Shown: positions 33,436-45,844, numbered from the stretch's first letter. The stretch is 64,000 nucleotides of DNA from Zymoseptoria tritici IPO323 (GCF_000219625.1 NC_018208.1:1550001-1614000), one strand, 5' to 3'. A program made the numbers and translations. The notes: a model not told the origin generated them from the sequence alone.

Positions 33436-34452
33436 ATGGCATCCTCACTCCCATCACATATGAAGGCGTCGCAGTGGACGACCACGTCCGGCGGCATTGA
33501 AAAAACCCTCAAATACACCACCAGCGCAAAGCTGCCGAAGAATGCAAACAATCTACCCGCCAAATCCACCCTGGTGAAAGTCTCGCACGCAAGCATCAAC
33601 CCGGTGGACTACAAGCTGGCTGAACTCCCGATCATCAATCGCTTCTTCACCAAACCCGCCATTCCCGGTCTCGACTACGCCGGCACCGTCGTCGCCACAA
33701 CACTCCCACACCTGAAGCCAGGAGATCGTGTCTTTGGAAAATCACAGCCTCTCGCATTTGGCTCGACAGCGGAGTACCTCGTGATCTCGGGCGCGGATGG
33801 CTGTGTCGCTCTACCAGATGAGGTCTCGTTTGAGCAGGCTGCTTGTGTTGGCGTGGCCGGGTTGACAGCATACGAATCGATCGCTCCCTTCGTGAAGCCA
33901 GGCAGCAAGGTTCTCATCAATGGAGGATCTGGTGGAGTTGGCACATTCGGCATCCAGATCGCAAAGCATCTTGGCTGCAGCGTGACTGTCAGCTGCTCCG
34001 GCAAGAACGCGGAATTCTGCAAAGAAATCGGCGCAGATGAAGTGATCGACTACCGAAGTACACCCGTCGTGGAAGCATTGAAGCGCTCCGGCAATCAGTT
34101 CGACTTGATCGTGGACAATGTCTTCGCCGAGCCACAGCTCTACTGGCAGTCTCATCATTACCTCAAGCCAAGCGGGCGCTTCGTCACCGTCACCTCGCAA
34201 TTCACAATCCACAGCATTGCCAATCTCACGGGTATTCTCACTCTTCCGAAATGGCTTGGAGGTGGGAGTCGCAAAGCTCAATTTTTGGGTGTCGGGACGA
34301 AGAAGGACGAGTTCGAGACGATCGCCAGGCTGATGAAGGAAGGCAAGGTCAAGGCGCAGATTGAGGAGGTGTTTCCGCTGGACAAACTCGGAGAAGCGTT
34401 TGCCAGGCTCAAGGCTGGACGAACTCGGGGAAAGCTTGTCATCCGGATCTAA
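33436..34452 (+). CDS. NAD(P)H:quinone oxidoreductase-like MDR-family protein
   Basis: An intronless gene of 338 residues. It has the GroES-like N-terminal domain (VSHASINPVDYKL; PAIPGLDYAGTVVA; GDRVFGKSQPLAFG) and a Rossmann NAD(P)-binding domain with INGGSGGVGTFGIQIAKHLG, then EIGADEVIDYRS and the usual C-terminal end (KLGEAFARLKAGRTRGKLVI). Zinc ligands are absent, as in quinone oxidoreductase / RTN4IP1-like members of the medium-chain dehydrogenase superfamily. The ATG at 33436 is chosen; the same frame is open further upstream into the LTR (to 33313), but that part is retroelement sequence. The Copia insertion has separated this gene from its former upstream DNA. Confidence 0.9.
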   Translation: MASSLPSHMKASQWTTTSGGIEKTLKYTTSAKLPKNANNLPAKSTLVKVSHASINPVDYKLAELPIINRFFTKPAIPGLDYAGTVVATTLPHLKPGDRVFGKSQPLAFGSTAEYLVISGADGCVALPDEVSFEQAACVGVAGLTAYESIAPFVKPGSKVLINGGSGGVGTFGIQIAKHLGCSVTVSCSGKNAEFCKEIGADEVIDYRSTPVVEALKRSGNQFDLIVDNVFAEPQLYWQSHHYLKPSGRFVTVTSQFTIHSIANLTGILTLPKWLGGGSRKAQFLGVGTKKDEFETIARLMKEGKVKAQIEEVFPLDKLGEAFARLKAGRTRGKLVIRI

Positions 34453-34679
34453 GCAGATGTTGATGGAAGTGGCTTCTACAGTACTGCCACGATTGACTGT
34501 CGACTAGGTGACAGACAGAGCCAAGGACAGTCGAATACCAAACCACCGCTCTTTTCGCTCAGTACTCCTTGTTCGTTAACACTCGCCTGTTGGGAGTCGT
34601 CTTGACATCTGAATCGAGCTGCAGAATACAACACTGGGTTCCTGGCACGCCGCATTTTATGTCTATTTGAACATACGCT

Positions 34680-37600
34680 CTATTTCTGCGAGTACTCCTC
34701 GATGACGCTTCTCGGCTCGACGTACGTCCCGACCGGCTTGTACGGAATATCATACCCAAACGCAGACGGCCCACCAATCTCCAACCCTCTCTCACTGTCA
34801 CTCCACCTGGGACTGCAAGTGATTCCCAGGACCGTGACTCTGAAGCCATACTTGAATTCCGGAACGCCGAGTGATTTTCCAGACCCTGTATCAAGGACGC
34901 AGATCAAGTCGGGAACCGAGCAAATCATCGTCTTCACTCCTCCATCAGACGTATGCTCCGCATACAGGTTCTCATTCTTGAACGGAATGGTCAACGTTCC
35001 TCCGGATGCCCGAGCTGGCATGCGACTGGCCTGAGATGTCGACGAGTCTTCCTCTTCCTCCGAACTGAGGCTTGCGATGGTGATGCTGCCGTAAGAATGG
35101 CCCTTGAAGAGTCGTCTTTCAACTTCGACGATCTTGCCCCGGAACAGTATGCATGCGCTCTTCTCGCCGCCCACTTCGTCGATGATAGCTTCTGCGACGG
35201 TCGAGAGCGTATTGTTGGCCTCCGCAATGGCGATACAGCGACCGATCCTCCACGCCAGCGACACAGTATTAAGCACCCCGAATTCTCGAACTCGCTGTTT
35301 CGTGTTTGGCCTCGCCGCGAGACCCACTCTACTTCCCATCTCGGAGCAAGAAGCTCGCAAAGCACGGTCGACAATCTCATCATTTGGAGCTTTCGTCATG
35401 ATGATCGTCTTTCCGTCGCCCGAATCGATCGCACATGGCACAAGCTCGCCAGGCGCATGCACGGTCAATGTGGTTTGCCAATACGTTGGATACGCTCGAC
35501 CCATCCAATCCCCATCAATGACTGGTCGATCGAAGAAGCGTGAGCTGGCGACCAAGAACGGTTCCAGTCCATTTGCTCCTCCGATCTCCAGTGACATGAC
35601 TGCGTCGAAGGAATCCTGCCCGAGATGCTCCATCATTGCACGAAAGGCATAGACTGTCTCCAGCGATTGCAGGCGCTCGTTGGATGTCGCTGGACTACCC
35701 ATGTGTCCTCCCCAGTAGATTCTGGCCGAGTCTGGGAGAGATGAGGCATCAATCACCCGCATCTTGTGTCCTGCTCGGAGCATGTCTCGGAGCTGGATTC
35801 GTGACGCTGCTGGAGATCCACCTCCTGCGCAGCCGAGAACATAGCAGCCGTCTGCGAGGTAGTCGATGTCCGTTTCAGAAATGCGCCATTCCAGCATACC
35901 GCTCTCAGATGACTTTGCCACTTTGGGCTTGTATGTTCGCGGATCGACGGGCGGCTCATCGATCACTTTTACAGCGAAGCTTTTCGTCGTTTCGACGTCG
36001 TCTTCCCAGTCGCCTGCTTGTTCCTGGTCGACATCAGGGACTTCGAGGCTCACGTCGAGCTCGCCAATCGCTTTTGCAATCGTGCGCAGCTTATTTGCGA
36101 CGTACGAGATGGGATACGTCTCCAGTTCTGCGATGATGACTGTCTCCCGAATCGCGCCGGCCGCAACTGCTCTCTCGATCGCAATCACCTTGGCTTTTTC
36201 GATGGCCTGTGCCGAGGACTGCTCGGCAACGTCTTGGATGATGTCCACCGTTCCACCGACCTTCGAGATAGCTGCACCTACAGCATTTGCGACGTCATGG
36301 AACGGAGGCAAAATCAGCTCCGAAGCACCGCGCAGGAATGAAGGTGCCAAAGCGGCTCCTCCACCGACCAGAAGGACGGGCAACGGGGCGGGCGATGTCT
36401 TGATCATGTCCACAGCACCTTCCAGCAGAATTTGAATCCTCTGCTGAGCTTCCCCGACAACATCTTTGTCGAGGCTCTCCACAGCGCTGGAGTCTCCCAT
36501 CTGGACCTTTCCAGCGGCCACAGCAATATCCGACGCCGTCAGGACCTTTCCTCCGAAGACTCGAGCGTCTCTAGTAAGGTAGTGACCCACTGAGTCCGGG
36601 CCTATAGTCACCTTCTCTCCTTCTTGTCGGATAATGGATCCGCCACCGAGACCGATAGAATGTAGCGACGGCATGGCATAGTTCACACGGACGCCGGCGA
36701 CAGTAACATACGCCGACGCTTGTCGCGGCAAGCCCGATGGCAGAAGTACTCCCACATCGCTCGTGGTCCCACCGATATCGATCACAATCGCAGATGTGCC
36801 GTTCAAGTTTCGGCCAGCGAGATACGCCGCACCACGCATCGAATTCGTGGCTCCAGACGAGAATGTCCGTATCGGTATATTCGCTGCAGCGGCGGCGTCC
36901 AGCAGGGTTCCGTCATTCTGCGTGAGGAAAAGCGGGCATTTCAGCGACAAATTGGACATCGCTCGCCGAAAACCTTTGACTGTCCTTTTCGCGTAGCTCA
37001 AAATCGCGGCGTTGAGGATACTCGCATTCTCTCTTTCCAGAAGACCGATATTGGCGACTTCATGCGAAACCACGACGTCGGCGCCTGGAATCTCCCTCAA
37101 AACAATGGCTTTGACTCTGTCCTCTTGGTGGAAGCACTCGTCGATGGGCGAGAAGGATCCAACGATCACAATGGCCGTCAACCCGAGAGCCTTGATCTCC
37201 TTGCATCGATCTATCACTTGACTCTCCACAAGCGGGGCCTCTTCCGACCCGTCAATGTGCAGCCCGCCATCGACGTACCCGACATATCCGCGGATAATAC
37301 TCGTCAGCCCTGAAGGAAATTCACTGAACGGCGGGACTTCTCGGAGGAAACTTTTCGACAGCCGTATGATGGCTACACGGCGCAGTCGTCTGGCGTCTTG
37401 CTCAATGACGGCGTTGATGAAGTGCGTGGTTCCGACTGTGACGCTTGCTATGGCTGTGGCGGGAAGTTTGGATTTCGCCAGCACGCTGCGGACAGCGGCT
37501 TCGATTCCTGCAGTCACATCGGGTGTGGTGGGTGTTTTGTGGTGGGCGAGGACTCCGCGTGAGGGTGAGGATTGTTGAGAGGTGTCGATTGCGACGGCGT

Positions 37601-37713
37601 CGGTGTTGGTGCCTGGAGATTTCGAGGTCAGTCTGCGGTTTTGGCTGATGCTGGGCGGCGGTCTTACCTCCGACGTCGACGCCGATTCGCACTGTCTTTT
37701 GCTGTTGTGCCAT
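34680..37713 (-). CDS. Hydantoinase/oxoprolinase family protein with C-terminal DUF917 domain
   Basis: Exon 1 (37713-37668) and exon 2 (37612-34680), separated by a 55-nt intron (GTAAGA..CTCCAG), encode 992 residues. The N-terminus IGVDVGGTNTDAVAID and VTVGTTHFINAVIEQD is the Hydant_A_N / hydantoinase A signature, an ATPase-like fold; AIVIDIGGTTSDVGVL and LHSIGLGGGSI belong to the hydantoinase A core. From about residue 600 the protein continues with the DUF917 family pattern (DGCYVLGCAGGGSPAAS; RIYWGGHMGSP; MSLEIGGANGLEPFLVASSR). Fused proteins of this layout occur widely in filamentous fungi and are thought to open hydantoins, 5-oxoproline or similar cyclic amides at the expense of ATP. The divergent NCS1 permease supports a role in uptake and breakdown of such compounds. 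The exact substrate is unknown. Confidence 0.93.
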
Positions 37714-38319
37714 TGTGCTCGTTTTGAGTGTTGTCGTCAGTGCGTTTGCTGGACTTGCTCGCTTGCGTTTTGTTTGAACTTCAACCTCTTCTGTTGGCGG
37801 TCTTCAACTCCACACGACTGGAAATATCTGTCGGCCTCAAGTGAACAGCATGTCCTCAATCTGGATTTCTAAGCCTGGCGGCGCTTATCTCGTCGGCCAA
37901 CTGTCCCCGACTCCCACCCAGGTAATCGGCACACGCAGGGCAGTGGATTTGACCAGGATCCCCGCATGCGACATGCCAACCCCCGCAAAACTTCAAAGAC
38001 CAACAACGTGAGTGGTCCGATAACGTGCTCCGGTCCTGATCAGTGTTCGGCACTTGTTCGCGGTCAGCATGTCGACAAGGAATCTCACCCGCCGCACTGG
38101 TTCGTCACAGGCGGGTGAGCGGCTGCATCATCGAGATCCCGGACTGTGCAATGGAAGCGGATAGATAGGCGAAGAACACGAGCACATCACGCGAAGGCCG
38201 CGGCGAGGGAACGTGCGCTTATCATTGCCTCGATGAGCACGCCATCTACGGAGGGCCCTCCATCATCTTCCATTTGACCTCCTTCGTACGCATCTCCCTC
38301 AACAATCACACCGGACACG
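37714..38319. promoter_or_regulatory. Shared promoter of hydantoinase and NCS1 permease genes, with GATA-type sites
   Basis: A 606-bp divergent intergenic region. It contains four HGATAR elements, the binding pattern of the AreA/NIT2 nitrogen regulator: TTATCT at 37885, CGATAA at 38018, AGATAG at 38164 and TTATCA at 38220. About two would be expected by chance, so nitrogen control is plausible, not shown. Confidence 0.45.
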
Positions 38320-40097
38320 ATGTTTGTCGGATCTTTCCTGGAGTCCATCCGGCTGCCGTCCAACGACCGAAGCGTCGCCAATGTATGGATCAACGAAGAC
38401 ATTCGACCACTCCCACCCAATCGCCGGACCTGGACGAGATGGGCATACGTGAGCTTCTGGGCCATCAATCAGATTGCTCTTGGCAATTTTCAGATCGGAG
38501 CATCGCTGGTGTCGACAGGATTGTCCGTGTGGCAAGCGGTAATCGCTGTCCTGGTTGGGAAGATCATAATCGCAGTTGTTGCCGTAGCCAATGGGTTCGT
38601 TGTCATCCCTTCAGTCTTGGTGTGCGAAGTGAGGAGCTGACACCGTGCAGCACAGTCGGAGCAGAATGGCACATCGGCTTTCCGGTCGTGAGTCGATACA
38701 TCTGGGGTATATACGGCCACTACACCGCTTTGATACAACGAATTCTCCTCTCCTTGGTTTGGTTCTCCGTGCAATCTTGGACCGGAGGACTCTGCGTGCA
38801 AAACATTCTTGCGGCGATCTTTCCCAGCTATCAGCACATGAAGAACCACTTCCCGGCCTCCGCACATATGGACACACGACAATTCATCGGTTGGATCATT
38901 TTCAACTTACTGATGATCCCCATCCTTTGGGTCCGGCCCGAGAAAATGAAGTGGGTCGTACTGTGGATGAATGCGGTCAGCTTCGTCACCTTACTGGCCA
39001 TGACGATCTGGCTTCTGGCAGAAGCGGGCGGCGCAGGGCCTTTGCTCAAGCAGCCAGCGACTGTGAAGTCCAGCTCAGCGCTCGCATGGAGTATTACCTC
39101 TGGTGTGACGACGGTCATTGGAGGCATCGCTGTGGGATTGACTAATCAAATGGACTACTCACGGTTCGCTCGGAGACCGGGAGATCAAGTCATTGGGCAA
39201 TGGGTGTCCATTATCGCTTTCGGCACGATCATGCCCACTCTCGGCTGTCTTTGTGCGTCGGCCTCGGTGACCGTTTACGGAGAACCAATATGGTGAGCTG
39301 CCTTTTCTACTCGAAAGCACCGAATTTATCTGAACAAGGCGCAGGAATCCTCCAAACCTCGTGCAGAAATGGCTCGACACCGACTACACTGCCAAGTCTC
39401 GCGCGGCTGCATTCTTCGCAGGTATTGGGCTTGTAGTCTGCCAGCTCGCAATCAACACGATTGACAATGCCTTTTCAACTGGCATGGACATGGCGGGTTT
39501 GTTCCCATCGTATATCAACATCCGACGAGGAGCGTACGTCGGACTGGTCCTGAGCATAGCCATGTGTCCGTGGGAACTGCTTGCCTCTGCTGGTACTTTC
39601 ATCAGTGTTCTCGGGGCGTACGGGGTCTTCCTCGGCCCGATGACGGGTATCATGGTCTGCGACTACTTCGTCTTGAGGCGGAGACGTCTGAAGTTGTCGG
39701 ATCTCTATCATCCGGGTCAGTATACCTGCACCGACTTCCTACCCATGTGGTCAAACGCTGACACCGCACAGGAAAGGACGGCCTCTACTACTTCTGGTAC
39801 GGCATCAACTGGCGCAGCTTCACGGCATGGGTCATCGGCTGGTGTTATCTCCTGCCTGGATTCGCCCATGCTGTGACGCCCAATGTCAAGGTCCCGGAGG
39901 CATGGAATCATCTTTATTACTTGGCGTATCCTTTGGGCTTCACCGTCAGCTTTCTGGCATTCTATGTCCTAAACAAGATATCGCCACCTCCCGGCCAAGG
40001 CGTTACGGATGACTTTGATGTCTACGGGACTTTTACGGAAGATGAGGCTAGGAGGTTGAGTTTTGACAAACCTTCTGTCATCGAAAAGCTTAAATGA
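38320..40097 (+). CDS. NCS1-family nucleobase / hydantoin / allantoin permease
   Basis: Four exons (38320-38594, 38651-39292, 39345-39715, 39772-40097) encode 537 residues; introns are 52-56 nt and two have CTGAC branch sites. The sequence has about 12 hydrophobic segments and the NCS1 landmarks: the N-terminal WINEDIRPLPPNRRTWTRWA, the first-helix SFWAINQIALGNFQIGASLV, GAEWHIGFPVVSRYIWGIYG, the substrate-site segment WSVQSW-type motif seen here as VWFSVQSWTGGLC, and GPMTGIMVCDYFVLRRRRLK near the end. Family members are proton or sodium symporters of uracil, allantoin, cytosine or hydantoins in the plasma membrane. Pairing with the divergent hydantoinase gene suggests it imports that enzyme's substrate. 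Confidence 0.93.
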
Positions 40098-40769
40098 TGG
40101 AGACAGCCAAGACTCCCTCGAACTCAACCTGCTGCTCGCGACAATCTACAAGGAGGAGTTCCGACTGTGCTGGATATATTCTGAGGAATGCAGTCGATAG
40201 ACGCAGTTTTCTTCTGATCTGTTTTGAGCGTGATCGTGGTGCCGAAGGCGTCCATCTTTTCCTCGCGCCGTCTCCCTCACTTGAAGAGATCACAGGACTC
40301 TTACTTCAAAACCTCTCCCCTGCTCTCGTTTGAGATTTTCTGGCTGCTAGCTACAGTCAAGTCGCAGCGCCGGTGGTGATTCATGCTGCAGTCACCTCGC
40401 AGAGTCGGTGGTGGTTAACCGCTCTCGGTCGCACTTGCAAGAGTATTGCCATGGGTTTGGTCTTGCCCGTGCGTCGTGAAGACAAGGGATGGAGGGATAT
40501 ACCAGGTGGAAAACAAGGGATATGCCAGGTTCGGAGGGGCCGTCCGGACGACCTTTTAGCGCTTGCAAGCCTTTTGACATGTTCTAGAGCCGTACACTAC
40601 ATGCACCTTGGATTTAAGATGATTCAAGTGGGTCACCATCGCACTGGTGAGGTGACTGCAATGCCTATACCTTGCTTCGCTTGAGACAAGCTGAGTGCCA
40701 CCTCTTCCTATTCGCTGTCGCTGGGGAAGGTCAATCAGCCCCAACCTTTTTCCTACTAATCCTCCTCCT
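40098..40769. other. Intergenic, no gene seen
   Basis: Downstream of the permease gene up to the MITE, with short incoherent frames only. It ends with CCTCCTCCT (40761-40769), which is repeated on the far side of the MITE. Confidence 0.45.
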
Positions 40770-41085
40770 TCCAACCACTTCCCCGGTCCCCAGCACGCTT
40801 AGAGGTCCCCAAATCGTGTATAAGAATCGGACACAGCCGGCGCTAACAAGCGAGCCGAAGTTGCGGACTTTGCGAGGTGACGAGCGAACGCAACGAGGGA
40901 AGTGAGTACTAAGGAGTCCGAGCTTGCGAGGACAGCGACGGGCGTACGGTAACCGAGCGCGTAAGGCATAGACTCGTTTGAACGGTTAGCAAAACTATTC
41001 TGGCCGCCGGAGGCTGGAATGCGATGTCGTCTATAGAGTTAGCTAGGGACCTCTAAGGGTACTGGGGACCGGGGAAGTGGCTGGG
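40770..41085. mobile_element. 316-bp MITE-like element with inverted terminal repeats
   Basis: The left end from 40770 (TCCAACCACTTCCCCGGTCC, then CCAG, then CTTAGAGGTCCC) is matched in inverted orientation at the right end up to 41085, over about 40 bp with a few mismatches. The 9-bp sequence CCTCCTCCT lies directly outside both ends (40761-40769 and 41086-41094), consistent with a target duplication of 8-9 bp as made by hAT or Mutator-type transposases. The inside has no coding capacity and is not RIP-mutated. Confidence 0.75.
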
Positions 41086-42770
41086 CCTCCTCCTCCCCCT
41101 AGGAAGTCAGAACGCCCCGATGTTTAGCAGCGCCTTAGCACTCTTGTATTGCATTAACACTACTATATAGCTTAACGACTACACGTCCTAAGAACAATTA
41201 AGTAGACTATATCGAAGAGCGCGTTTAGAACAGTTAGGTACTATTATATAATATTGTAGAGCCTTTAAAGGGGAGCGTTTAAATATAAGACGAAGCCGGC
41301 TTAGTTATAGTCGTATAGTCGATAAAGTAGACGGGATAGTATACTATACGTAAGTTACTACTACTACCTCTTAATTAGTAATTTAATAGTTACGTACATA
41401 GCTTAAGTAACTTTACTCCCTTAATAAACGCTCCTATTGTCGCTATATATTACTACCTATTGTTAGCTAGCTACTAAGATTACGCTAAGAGCTAACAATT
41501 AGATATAAGTGCGTATAATACTAATAAGGGCGTTTAGTAGGTTTAAATATCCCCTTCCGCGGTCGTTTCTCTCTCTCTCGAACATTAATATTACTACTAC
41601 TACTACTAATCTCTACCGCTCTCGCTCTCGCTTACTATAGCCTTTACTACTTAGAACATACTATAAGGCGAAGCTATTAAGAAAGCTAGACTCGAAGCGT
41701 AGGGCTTACCGCTCGAGCGCGAAGATATACTAATATAAGATGTTAATAATACTCTAACTCTAATACCGCTACTATCTCCTTCGACTCTACCTAAAGAACT
41801 CCGAGCCTACTATATACCGACTATAATAGATTAATTCGCTCCGTAGTATATTAGCGTCTCTACTTAGAACGAAGCTATTACTAAAGTATAGTCGGTAGAT
41901 ACTACTATACGGAAGAGCGGAAAGTAGACTCTTAACCGCTATAATTATATAGGTCGAGTATAGGAGACGGACGAAGGTAAGTTTAATCTAGGAGATCTCG
42001 GTATATCCTAGTACGATCTTAGCTAATTATCCCGTTTTAGGATTACCGGCGTTTACCGAGTATAGACTCTATAAGCGAGTAGGCTACGTATGTCGCGTAT
42101 ATAAGAACATTATAACGTATAAGACGACTTACGGATATTACTTTAGCCGTAGTAAGGCTAACTATAGTACTAGTAAGCTAGTTAATAAGGGAGTAGAGCC
42201 TACTATCGAGGATACTACTAGCGGAGGAATAATAGTAGATATAGAGGTAAAGATAGTAGTAATAGAGGATAATATTAAGCTATTAACTAATACGAATTTA
42301 GAGCTAGCGAGTAAGGGTAAGGTACTACTAAGTAAGATCGAACTCCTTAAAGCTAGCTATAGCGCTAAGATTAAGGGACTTACGAGTAAGATTAAACTCC
42401 TTAAAGATTAGTAGTTAGATTTAGTAGCGAGCTATAAGCTAAACTAAGAGGACTTAGTCGTAGCGAGAGATACGTTAGAGGAGAAAGATGCTACGATTAA
42501 GCGGCGTTTAGCGAAGTTAGAGGGCAAATAGGTAAGAAACGTACTAAGATATAGTAAGAGTCGCTCTCGAGCTACTAAATAATACCTAAGTTTCCTCTAT
42601 ATATACTTCTATTATATCTACTTCCTTTATATATACTACCCTTACCGTATACTATACTAAGAAACGCTATAAGATAATACTAAGATTCGCTCTTAGCCCT
42701 CTTCTACGTTAGAATCCTCTTCCGACCGCTCCGCCGTAGACTATTACTCTACTCTATAGACTCCTTAAGG

Positions 42771-42900
42771 ACTAGCTTATTAACGACTAGCTTATTAACG
42801 ACTAGCTTATTAACGACTAGCTTATTAACGACTAGCTTATTAACGACTAGCTTATTAACAACTAGCTTATTAACGACTAGCTTATTAACGACTAGCTTAT
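42771..42900 (+). repeat. 15-bp minisatellite, nine copies
   Basis: ACTAGCTTATTAACG is repeated head to tail nine times, at 15-base steps from 42771 to 42891, with one variant (AACAACTAG). The period is a multiple of three, so it may come from a repeated peptide in the original coding frame. Confidence 0.93.
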
Positions 42901-43331
42901 CGACGACCGGCTCTACCTTAAAGCCCTTCTACTCCTATTTAAGAGGGATCTCCGGTAATTTAGAGCGTTCTTATAATAGCGTAAGGTTTAGAGTATATAA
43001 TAGCTTACGTATACGCGATAGCTTACGCACCTTCTTTATCGATAGTACCTTCGCTATTATATTAGCTACTCCGGAGGACGTTAAAGATGCTATAGTCTTA
43101 ACTAGCGTATATACTAGTAGCTCCGTAGAGCTAGACTCGGCCGCCTTCTCCTTAGCCCTTCTTACGGCTACTACTCTAGCCTTAACAATTATATCCTATA
43201 AGCTAGAATCGGAGTTAACGTCGTCGTCGATAATAATTATAGAGTTGTTAAGTCTTACTAGTAAGGACGGCTAGAGCTCCGAGCTAGTAGTACGTTTACT
43301 AGGCCTCGAGGTACTAGTAGTAGGCTCTTCG

Positions 43332-44107
43332 GGTCGGCGACGAGGAACACCTGTACGTGGTGCCGGCTACGAACCTGCGACGATACCGTCGTTGCAGAGC
43401 TAAGTTTCCTCCGAAGGATTGGAGAGGCCGTCGATCCCTCTTCCCTTACAATAACAACACGACCTGGAGGTACGCCTCCCATCGAAATACAAGCTACAAC
43501 AGAACAACGGCACGATTCGAACGAACAGCCCCCTACGTTACGAACGAGAAGAAGTAGTCTACTCTATCCTATACGCGCACCTCCTCGAAATCCGAATCGA
43601 AATCGCATGTCCCTAGAGACGTCGTCGCCCTCGAAAGGAAGCACATGCACTTCAAAGAGCTGGAACTCGGTGGAATCTACAACTCTACGATCAACCTGCG
43701 TAGCTGTATACGTTTAGAAGCGGCATACAGTTCTACAAAGGCATATTGAGGATAAGAGAAGGCAGCGAGTTAGACAGCTGCTTTTGCACTGCTTTTGCAC
43801 TACGTTTCGAATTTGTAGCGTGCGTGCGAAGCGGAAGGATCCGCTAAAAATTCTGCAAAAAGCTTGGCGCGAAAATTCTGCAGCCCCGGCTGCAGACAAC
43901 GACACTCGTTTGATTTCCTTTGTCTTGCGCTGTTTTGAAGTCCTTTGGCATTGCCTTAGGCACGGGGTTTCCCCTAAGGTCAAAGAATACCGAAGAATTT
44001 GATTGTAAATAGATCTACTGCCTTACCCTTAGGGCAAGGCCGTCCTACATAGTCTTGGACTCAGAAAGGACGTAAATGGAACAAACAAACAAACAAACAA
44101 CAAACAA
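43332..44107 (+). mobile_element. SINE-like non-LTR retroelement, copy A (776 bp)
   Basis: It is flanked by the 12-bp target duplication GTAGGCTCTTCG (43320-43331 and 44108-44119). The 3' end is a tail of ACAA/AACA repeats, and just before it (44020-44040) is a hairpin GCCTTACCC-TTA-GGGCAAGGC. Unlike the surrounding DNA it has normal CA and TG frequency, so it entered after, or escaped, RIP. It has no long open frame, so it is non-autonomous. It shares about 85-90 percent identity with copy B over the last 600 bp; the first 150 bp are more diverged. Confidence 0.85.
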
Positions 44108-45844
44108 GTAGGCTCTTCGATAGGCTTAGGCTTAAGGGACCTAGTAAGGGCTAATTTAAGAGCGAGATTAGGGCTAAGAGACGTATCGTTACTACCGAGA
44201 GCGGTAAATGCCTCGATCTCCTACTATAGCTAGTTCTCGTCCGATAGCTTAGGCTTAGCCGGTTACTTAGCCGCCTTACCCTTAGAGGTAAGATCTACGG
44301 TAAGAGTAGCGCTAGCGTTAGTCGTAGCGGCGAGCTCGTTAATAAATTTACCGCCGCTCTACTCCTTCTTCTTTATCTCTCGTAGTAGCTTAAACGGCGG
44401 TATAGGCTTCTTCGTAACGGATAATCTAATACGCTACTCTAGCCGGTACTTAGATTTATTACTAACGAAGCCTCCGTAGATGTTAAACTAGCTAAGCTCG
44501 TTAATAAGTAGCGTAACGTATATACTAGCCTTAACGAGCCTATCCGTAATATTAGGGAGGAAGAGCGCTAGCTACCGAAGGATACTCGGCGATATAGTAC
44601 TATTATTACCTAGCCGAATAGGTTAATTCTTATCGTTGTATTTAATCGTAAGGAAGTAGTCGTAGTATCGAACACTAAGGCTACGGACTCGACGGCTAGT
44701 AGTGTCGCTCTTATTAAGAAGCTAATTTAGTAGCTAGGATTTCCGCTCTTCTACTAAGATCCCCGCTAAGATAGCGCTTATCTCGTCGATAACGCCTTAG
44801 CCGGTCTACTCGAAGGCATCCTTCGGCTCGCTATATATATATACCGCCGGCTTACGAGTGTTTACGCTAACTATATATATTATATAGGTAATACTAACTT
44901 CCTATAGAGTTTCGACTTACGGTCTACTACGTCGGTTATTAGTTACGTTATTAGTTACGTTATTAGCCGCACCGGAGGATGCTAGATCGGTCTACTACAT
45001 AGGCGGAGTTAGCGACGGAGCGGCGGTAGTAGCTTAAGTAATAGTAGTAGCTTAAGTAGTATAGTCGATTAATAGAGCGCGAGTACTAGCGTTAGTAGGG
45101 CGGGTAGACTTCTTAGAAGTACTCTAGCGAATTAGATTAGTACGACCGGACTATAGGACGCTATAGCTATAGTAGGCTCTAGTACTAGGCTTACTTACCG
45201 GCGGTAGTACGGCGTACGTAGCGGAAGCGCTCTTAGCGCGGCTCTCGGTAGATAGTAGATCGTAGCCGTAGTTGCCGTAGTTACTAGTAAGTCCGACGTA
45301 AGGAGCTCTACCGTCGGTATAGAACTTAGTATAAGTAGGTATAATTAAAGGCTTCGTTTAGGGCTAGATACGTATATATTAGACTAATTATTAGACTAAT
45401 TGTACGTAAATTAGAGGGTATAGACGATGTTAAGGATAAGAAGGGCGAGGAGCTAATAGCTAGGAAGGATTAAGAGTAGAGTTTTTATTTAAGGGCCTGT
45501 TATACTAGGCTCTTAGTACGCTCTACTTATATATCTTAGATAGGGAAGCTATTCTCCGTAAATACCTACCTTATACGATCCCTTAGCTATAGGCCTATAC
45601 CTTAGGCCGACGTCTTAAACTCTACTAGCTTACTACCGGTAGCTAGATAAGTAGCGGCTATAGCGCGGATATAAAGATATACGACGACATAGAGCTTGTT
45701 ACTACTTATAGTCTTCTTACGACTATTTAGTTTAGTAGGGAATCTAGTAGCGGTAAGGTAAGCGTTAACCTATTATATAGTACTAGGCGGAAGGTATAAA
45801 ACGAGGTCTATATATATTTAAATTAGCGAGCCGCCGGTGTTACC

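Noticed and set aside
42771..42900. CRISPR-like array
   Set aside because: The 15-bp units are directly adjacent without spacers and the genome is eukaryotic; it is a minisatellite.
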